Assembly (NCBI GenBank): GCA_900540335.1
Contig: UQFC01000051.1
Location: 1-18,180 of the forward strand
Direction of reading: 5' to 3'
Length of the DNA: 18,180 nucleotides
Source: an uncultured Clostridium sp.
GTDB taxonomy: Bacteria > Bacillota > Clostridia > Lachnospirales > Lachnospiraceae
In this document: positions 14,854-18,180 of the stretch, piece after piece
Numbering within the stretch: the first letter of the stretch is position 1
Layout: each line of letters starts with the position of its first letter
The notes under the pieces: generated by a model
Told to the model about the DNA's origin: nothing
The model's input: the letters and a program-made list of their open reading frames with translations, nothing else
Databases searched by the model: none
Translations under genes and position numbers: made by a program

Positions 14854-15356
14854 GTGCTCTCACCCATCTCTTTCAAAGTCTCATCAATCAGCGCATCCTG
14901 AATCTTTACATTCATGGAGCTGCCTACAACCTTTTCAGCCATCAGCGCAGCAATGTTGACAACCTCCTGCTTCATGTCGTCAACAGCTTTCTTCTTCTCC
15001 AGCTCAATCTCACGGTTTGCCCGCTCAATGATTCTGGCTGCCTCTGCCCTGGCCTCTTCCAGCATTTCCTCCTCACGGGCTTTTGCTTTTCTCCGTGCGG
15101 CTTCCAGAATGCTCTCTGCTTCTTTGTTCACGTCCTTAAGCTTTGCTTCATACTCTTCTTTCAGAGCTGCCGCAGACGCCTGATCCTGCGCCGCCGAAGC
15201 CAGTTCGCCGGCAATCTTCTGTTTTCTCTTTTCCAGTACATCACGAACCGGATTGAAAAGCAGATAGGACAGTGCAAAGAACAGGATAAAGATATTGATA
15301 CCGGTCAGCACCGCGTCATGCAGAAGCTGCGGGTCAAATCCTATCAGTCTGTCCAA
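14841..15356 (-). CDS. atpF: ATP synthase F0 b subunit, TTG start
   Basis: This is the peripheral stalk subunit. The 171-residue product has one N-terminal membrane helix (about residues 15-34), followed by a long charged helix rich in Ala, Glu, Lys and Arg that forms the dimeric coiled coil. The motif NPVRDVLEKRKQKI directly after the membrane helix is typical. The start codon is TTG at 15354-15356, preceded by AAAGGAGG with 8 bases of spacing. No in-frame ATG exists before the long charged helix, so the TTG start is well supported. The product therefore starts Met-Asp-Arg-Leu. It begins 44 bp after atpE and overlaps atpH. Confidence 0.95.
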   Translation of the reverse strand: MDRLIGFDPQLLHDAVLTGINIFILFFALSYLLFNPVRDVLEKRKQKIAGELASAAQDQASAAALKEEYEAKLKDVNKEAESILEAARRKAKAREEEMLEEARAEAARIIERANREIELEKKKAVDDMKQEVVNIAALMAEKVVGSSMNVKIQDALIDETLKEMGESTWQS

Positions 15357-15400
15357 GTCTTTAGCCTCCTTTCGCTACATTCTCCTGTCTGTTCTGTCTA

Positions 15401-15658
15401 TTAAGCGGAAAACGGCTTAACGAACATCAGGATGATTGCAACAACCAGGCCGTACAGACCGGTGGTCTCGGCTACCGCCTGACCAAGCAGCATGGTAGAA
15501 GTAATATCAGACTTTGCGCCCGGATTGCGGCCTACTGCTGCAGCGCCGTGTCCTGCTGCGATACCCTGTCCAACACCAGGTCCGATACCGGCGATCATTG
15601 CCAGACCTGCACCAATTGCGGAACAACCAAAGATAAAGTCCTGTCCTGAAATATTCAT
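15401..15658 (-). CDS. atpE: ATP synthase F0 c subunit, sodium-binding type
   Basis: This is the rotor-ring proteolipid, 85 residues, two membrane helices joined by a polar loop (GRNPGAK, 43-49). The ion-binding Glu is Glu64. The known sodium-binding signature of Ilyobacter and Propionigenium c subunits (Gln32, Val63, Glu65, Ser66, Tyr70) is matched here as Gln31, Val62, Glu64, Thr65 and Tyr69. All are in register, with Thr in place of Ser, a substitution known in sodium-type rings. The flanking runs IAGIGPGVGQG and LGQAVAETTGLYG are also close to those proteins. The inference is that this enzyme couples ATP to sodium rather than protons. The ATG at 15658 follows AGGAGG by nine bases, a strong site that suits the high copy number needed. 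Confidence 0.97.
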   Translation of the reverse strand: MNISGQDFIFGCSAIGAGLAMIAGIGPGVGQGIAAGHGAAAVGRNPGAKSDITSTMLLGQAVAETTGLYGLVVAIILMFVKPFSA

Positions 15659-15727
15659 AAATGTAGTCCTCCTAAATCATTTTAAAAGTAAGATATGAAG
15701 TGTTTGTTTCACTGCATGTTCCCGGCA

Positions 15728-16441
15728 TTATTCCATCTTGTCATTAATATATACCATCGTAAGCATACAGAATACGTATGTCTGGATACATCCTGAGAAT
15801 AAATCGCAGTAAACATGAAGTGCTGCCGGAATACCGATGTTTGCAAAAATTGGCATCATTCCATACCACAGTCCCATAATGATAACGCCTGACAGCAGGT
15901 TCGCAAACAGACGCAGGGAGATGGAAAGCGGGTTGGCCAGTTCACCGATTAAGTTAATCGGGAACAAAATAGGCGTAGGCTCAAACAGGCTTGTGAAATG
16001 ACGCATACGGCGGTTTTTGATTCCCTGGTAGTTCACAATGAAGAAGGTGACCATACCAAGCAGAAATGTAACGCCAAAATCTGCCGTGGGCGCACGAAGT
16101 CCCAGCATACCGCTCAGGTTGCAAAACAAAATAAACAGGAAAATCGTACCAATATAGTTGATAAACCGTCTTGCATTGCCTCCCAGAATACCGCCGGCCA
16201 TATTGGCAAGGGCTTCATAGGCCATCTCCAACGCATTCTGGAACATTCCCGGTTCGTCCGTTGCCTTTTTCAGGGTCCGGTTTGCCAGAAATGCAATCAG
16301 CAGAATTAAAAGAGAGATAATCCACATTCCAATGGTGGTGGTTGTAATCCAGAAATCCTGTCCGAATAAATGATACTGAAAAACACCGTGTATCATAAAG
16401 TCAGGCTCATTAGACATCAGCATTCCCATTCCTATTCTCAT
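15728..16441 (-). CDS. atpB: ATP synthase F0 a subunit
   Basis: This is the stator channel subunit next to the c-ring. The 237-residue product has about five membrane helices. The essential Arg is Arg177 in the motif NPLSISLRLFANLLSGV. The preceding EPTPILFPINLIGELAN is the family signature, and the product ends VYINDKME. The ATG at 16441 follows AAAGGAGG by seven bases. Other ATGs at codons 5, 7 and 9 lack such a site. It is followed by atpE after 69 bp. Confidence 0.97.
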   Translation of the reverse strand: MRIGMGMLMSNEPDFMIHGVFQYHLFGQDFWITTTTIGMWIISLLILLIAFLANRTLKKATDEPGMFQNALEMAYEALANMAGGILGGNARRFINYIGTIFLFILFCNLSGMLGLRAPTADFGVTFLLGMVTFFIVNYQGIKNRRMRHFTSLFEPTPILFPINLIGELANPLSISLRLFANLLSGVIIMGLWYGMMPIFANIGIPAALHVYCDLFSGCIQTYVFCMLTMVYINDKME

Positions 16442-16503
16442 ACACTGTCCTCCTTTCTTCTGTATTCCAATACTTTTCTATCGGTTTTCAGAGCTTGCCC
16501 GGG

Positions 16504-16986
16504 CTAGACTGCCCCCGGAAAATTCTGATTCCCCGGTTCCATCACCTGATCCGGCTGTTCCAGAGCTTTCGCAGGCTCCTCCTGATATCCCGATATTTTG
16601 CGGACCAGCGGCTGCAGATAAGCACCCGCCTTCATACCCATAGCTCCCAGCACTGCTGCCAGCAAATCAATCTTCAGGACACGCCAGAAGAAAAACAGGG
16701 CAGCCACAAATGCCACCTTCCGAAAAAGGCTCTGAGCCAAAGTAAGCTTGCTGGCATAATCTTCATTCCGGCTGTCCAGGGCCCGCTCTGTTATGACAGC
16801 CATATGCACCAGCATCATCATGGCTCCTGCCGCTCCCACAATCAGTCCCAGAATCACCGGAACAACCGGATAGGAAAAATCGGGAAGAAACAGGATTGCC
16901 AGAACCGCCAGAATTACATTCCACAGGATCACTCCCACGGACATCTCCAGAAGCAGTCGTTTTGTTGGTCTGCTAAACCATATCAT
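16504..16986 (-). CDS. atpI: ATP synthase subunit I family protein (AtpI-like)
   Basis: This is a small membrane protein at the head of ATP synthase operons. It is thought to assist c-ring assembly or ion supply, and it is not part of the final enzyme. The corrected product is 160 residues with four predicted helices (about 14-34, 40-62, 89-103 and 106-125). A polar C-terminal tail rich in Pro, Gln and Glu follows (131-160). The frame stays open far upstream, but that part is the shadow of the previous gene. The start ATG at 16986 forms an ATGA overlap with the atpZ stop and lies 10 bases after GGAGG. The family assignment rests on position and helix pattern more than on strong motifs. Confidence 0.82.
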   Translation of the reverse strand: MIWFSRPTKRLLLEMSVGVILWNVILAVLAILFLPDFSYPVVPVILGLIVGAAGAMMMLVHMAVITERALDSRNEDYASKLTLAQSLFRKVAFVAALFFFWRVLKIDLLAAVLGAMGMKAGAYLQPLVRKISGYQEEPAKALEQPDQVMEPGNQNFPGAV

Positions 16987-17336
16987 CGTTCTTCTGCCTC
17001 CTTTGTCTGATTCGGTTCCTCCGACTGTCCCGCCGTAAAAATACGGCTGGACTGCTTTGGCTTGCTGATTCCCGTTCTCTGTATCAGAGCCCTGCTCTCC
17101 CTTCGGATGCGTTCGTCCTCCTTCTTTTCCTGTTCCAGAGTCCGCTTTGTCATCACCCAGGCACACCGGCCTCCTGACAGCACACCGAGAATCACCATCG
17201 GAATCATCACGTTTCCTCCCAGACGGGAATCCACCTGATATCCGATGAAAACACATAGAAAGACAGGTGTGACTACGCACAAGCCAAGCTGTGTTATCAT
17301 TGCCAGGCTCCGGAATACACTTTTTTTATAATGCAT
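16983..17336 (-). CDS. atpZ: AtpZ/AtpI family small membrane protein, first gene of the operon
   Basis: The 117-residue product has two membrane helices (about 11-32 and 42-63) separated by the conserved GYQVDSRLGG loop, the pattern of the AtpZ family. A charged helical tail follows (64-117). AtpZ with AtpI has been linked to magnesium or calcium supply and to c-ring assembly; its role here is inferred. The start is set at 17336, where AAAGGTGG lies six bases upstream. A longer frame begins at 17405, but that would start upstream of the -35 box of the promoter, so it is ruled out. Its stop overlaps the atpI start by four bases. Confidence 0.85.
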   Translation of the reverse strand: MHYKKSVFRSLAMITQLGLCVVTPVFLCVFIGYQVDSRLGGNVMIPMVILGVLSGGRCAWVMTKRTLEQEKKEDERIRRESRALIQRTGISKPKQSSRIFTAGQSEEPNQTKEAEER

Positions 17337-17375
17337 CTCTGTCCACCTTTCTCTGTATTTTTGCATGTACCTACT

Positions 17376-17404
17376 ATTATAACCAATACTTTTTGTTTTG
17401 TCCA
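17376..17404 (-). promoter_or_regulatory. Main promoter of the ATP synthase operon
   Basis: On the minus strand TGGACA (plus 17399-17404, 5 of 6 consensus bases) and a perfect TATAAT (17376-17381) are exactly 17 bp apart. RNA should start near 17369 with a leader of about 33 nt before atpZ. No other strong promoter was seen inside the operon. Confidence 0.78.
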
Positions 17405-17509
17405 TTATTCATAGGAATTTCGTAAAAATAACATCAAGATTGTACAACACTTTAAAGATTGTCACATTTTTATCATTATTATTGCCAATCCTGACCATAT
17501 TATTTTGGT

Positions 17510-17536
17510 GGTTTTCCACAGAAAACCGGTTTTTTT
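17510..17536 (+). terminator. Terminator-like hairpin without an obvious gene
   Basis: GGTTTTC (17510-17516) pairs with GAAAACC (17521-17527) around CACA, followed by GGTTTTTTTAC on the plus strand. The second GGTTTT can also pair with AAAACC, so two folds compete. No plus-strand gene precedes it in the window. Confidence 0.45.
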
Positions 17537-17623
17537 ACGCACTTCGTCTTTCTTTAATCATACATTTTTTTTAGGTCTTTCCCGGCATTTCCCCCTTCCT
17601 CCGGGCAAAAATCAATTTTTTGT

Positions 17624-17679
17624 TAAGGTTCCTGTCTGATTATATGAATTTTGACAACAAATCATACAGGTTCCGTTAA
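17624..17679. repeat. Imperfect inverted repeat upstream of the 48-codon gene
   Basis: TTAAGGTTCCTGTCTGAT (from 17623/4 to 17640) is mirrored, with a few mismatches and one extra base, by ATCATACAGG followed by TTCCGTTAA (17661-17679). The spacer is about 20 bp. It lies 115-170 bp upstream of the start codon. Confidence 0.5.
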
Positions 17680-17695
17680 GAGTCGGAAAAACCTA

Positions 17696-17724
17696 TTTTC
17701 ATCTGCCGGAATACCGTCTAAAAT
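17696..17724 (+). promoter_or_regulatory. Possible promoter of the 48-codon gene
   Basis: TTTTCA (17696-17701) and TAAAAT (17719-17724) are 17 bp apart, about 70 bp before the start codon. The -35 box is a 4-of-6 match. Confidence 0.35.
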
Positions 17725-17794
17725 ACAAAACAGTTATTTCAGATAGTTTCATTTATCCATAGTTTACATATTTTAAGAGGGGAGATTCTGTCTT

Positions 17795-17941
17795 ATGAAT
17801 AGTATTTTAATCTGGCTCATTACTATTTTATACGGAGTAATCGGAGGCGTTTCCACACTGGCTCTTGTGGTAGGGATTCCTGCCATCATCATCTGGAAAT
17901 TCTACCGCCGGGCAGCTCTGAAAATTTCTATTATGGATTAA
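17795..17941 (+). CDS. 48-residue single-pass membrane miniprotein, function unknown
   Basis: This was translated by hand from ATG 17795 to TAA 17939-17941. The product starts MNSILIWLITILYGVIGG, has one long hydrophobic segment (about residues 3-34, possibly two short helices broken at Gly17-18) and a basic tail with KFYRRAALK. GAGGGGAG lies about ten bases upstream, and a large hairpin terminator follows (17993-18056), so the gene has most of the parts of an independent unit. It is divergent from the ATP synthase operon. I do not recognise a family. A hydrophobic core with a basic tail is the general form of type I toxin peptides and of small membrane regulators; no antisense RNA is evident, so neither is claimed. 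Confidence 0.68.
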   Translation: MNSILIWLITILYGVIGGVSTLALVVGIPAIIIWKFYRRAALKISIMD

Positions 17942-17968
17942 TATCTGCTTATTTCTACACTTCCTTTT

Positions 17969-17985
17969 TTTCGGATCGTCCGAAA
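17969..17985. repeat. 7-bp hairpin in the 3' region of the 48-codon gene
   Basis: TTTCGGA (17969-17975) pairs with TCCGAAA (17979-17985) around TCG. T-rich and A-rich flanks can extend the stem past one mismatch. No T-run follows on either strand. Confidence 0.6.
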
Positions 17986-17992
17986 TAAAAAC

Positions 17993-18056
17993 TCGCCGGA
18001 AAACAGACGGGTGCCTTTATCCGCACCTCTCTGTCCTCCCGGCGAATTTTTATTTT
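17993..18056 (+). terminator. Strong intrinsic terminator of the 48-codon gene
   Basis: The outer arms TCGCCGG (17993-17999) and CCGGCGA (18039-18045) enclose a second stem formed by ACAGA and GGTGC with GCACC and TCTGT. The plus strand continues ATTTTTATTTT directly after the hairpin. Confidence 0.75.
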
Positions 18057-18080
18057 CCATGTAACTATTCAGGACGGCGG

Positions 18081-18162
18081 GAGAACTGGAAGAAAAATCC
18101 GTGTCAAGCTTGCTTGTAAGCGGGCCTTTCTTCCAGTTCTCACATCGGAGGAATCTCCGATG
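18081..18162. repeat. Structured non-coding element of two hairpins, probably part of a dispersed repeat
   Basis: GAGAACTGGAAGAAA (18081-18095) pairs perfectly over 15 bp with TTTCTTCCAGTTCTC (18127-18141), enclosing a 31-nt loop that can form a small inner hairpin. A second perfect 8-bp hairpin follows at once: CATCGGAG (18143-18150) with CTCCGATG (18155-18162), loop GAAT. There is no reading frame of note. The element may extend past the window edge. Confidence 0.65.
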
Positions 18163-18180
18163 CTTCTTGTTCGGCTTTGC

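Larger units (their letters stand above)
17405..17794. other. Gene-free AT-rich region between the divergent atp operon and the 48-codon gene
   Basis: No coding region is supported. The stretch is AT-rich with an 8-bp palindrome TTGTACAA near 17439-17446. It also holds a hairpin with a T-tract on the plus strand (17510-17536), a weak CCCGG/CCGGG hairpin (17581-17605), a large imperfect inverted repeat (17624-17679) and a possible plus-strand promoter (17696-17724). Confidence 0.65.

Noticed and set aside
16987..17280. Long N-terminal extension of the AtpI-like frame
   Set aside because: It is the shadow frame of atpZ; the ATGA overlap and the GGAGG site fix the start at 16986.
17337..17405. 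N-terminal extension of atpZ starting at 17405
   Set aside because: This start would lie upstream of the -35 box of the operon promoter, and it has no ribosome binding site.
17969..17985. TTTCGGA/TCCGAAA hairpin considered as a terminator
   Set aside because: T and A runs flank it so that they pair with each other, and no free T-run follows on either strand; the next hairpin is the better terminator.
1..18180. CRISPR array, transposase, prophage or integrase signs
   Set aside because: No regularly spaced repeats, transposase or phage frames were seen; the window is ordinary core chromosome apart from the small elements listed.

Overview
The window looks like chromosomal core DNA from a Gram-positive anaerobe of the Clostridia, most likely Lachnospiraceae. 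The grounds are strong AGGAGG-type ribosome binding sites, sigma-A-like promoters, the gene families present, base composition that is about even by eye, and an F-type ATP synthase whose c subunit carries the sodium-binding signature. The genus assignment is an inference. Almost everything is coded on the minus strand. The exceptions are one tRNA-Gly, a 48-codon small gene at the right end and a possible small RNA near the left end.

Layout, left to right. At 1-494 is the N-terminal part of an MreB/Mbl actin-like cell-shape protein, cut by the window edge. A 391-bp gap (495-885) holds its promoter and a series of hairpins that may be a plus-strand small RNA. Next come an ABC-F translation-type ATPase (886-2439), a 42-residue membrane miniprotein with its own promoter, ribosome binding site and terminator (2718-2846), and an HD-domain hydrolase (2988-3581). 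A tRNA-Gly(CCC) follows on the plus strand, divergent from the HD gene; the two promoters share an inverted repeat. Then come a membrane-anchored DUF3810 putative zinc protease (3821-4993) and a YitT-family membrane protein (5225-6070).

The stretch 6157-9784 reads as one metabolic unit on the minus strand: a LysR regulator, a YfcC-family transporter and an M20-family amidohydrolase. Transporter and hydrolase are tightly coupled. The likely theme is import and cleavage of an N-acylated or peptide-like compound; the substrate cannot be read from sequence.

From 9957 to 17336 lies a complete ATP synthase operon transcribed leftward from a near-consensus promoter at 17376-17404. Its order is atpZ, atpI, atpB (a), atpE (c), atpF (b), atpH (delta), atpA (alpha), atpG (gamma), atpD (beta), atpC (epsilon), and it ends in a GC-rich hairpin. 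Three starts were corrected by their ribosome binding sites (atpD, atpI, atpZ), and atpF starts with TTG. Divergent from the operon is a 48-residue membrane miniprotein (17795-17941) with a large hairpin terminator. The last 120 bp are highly structured non-coding DNA that looks like a dispersed repeat. The features most worth a second look are the possible C-rich-loop small RNA at about 699-888, the two unannotatable membrane miniproteins, the sodium-type c subunit and the structured element at the right edge.
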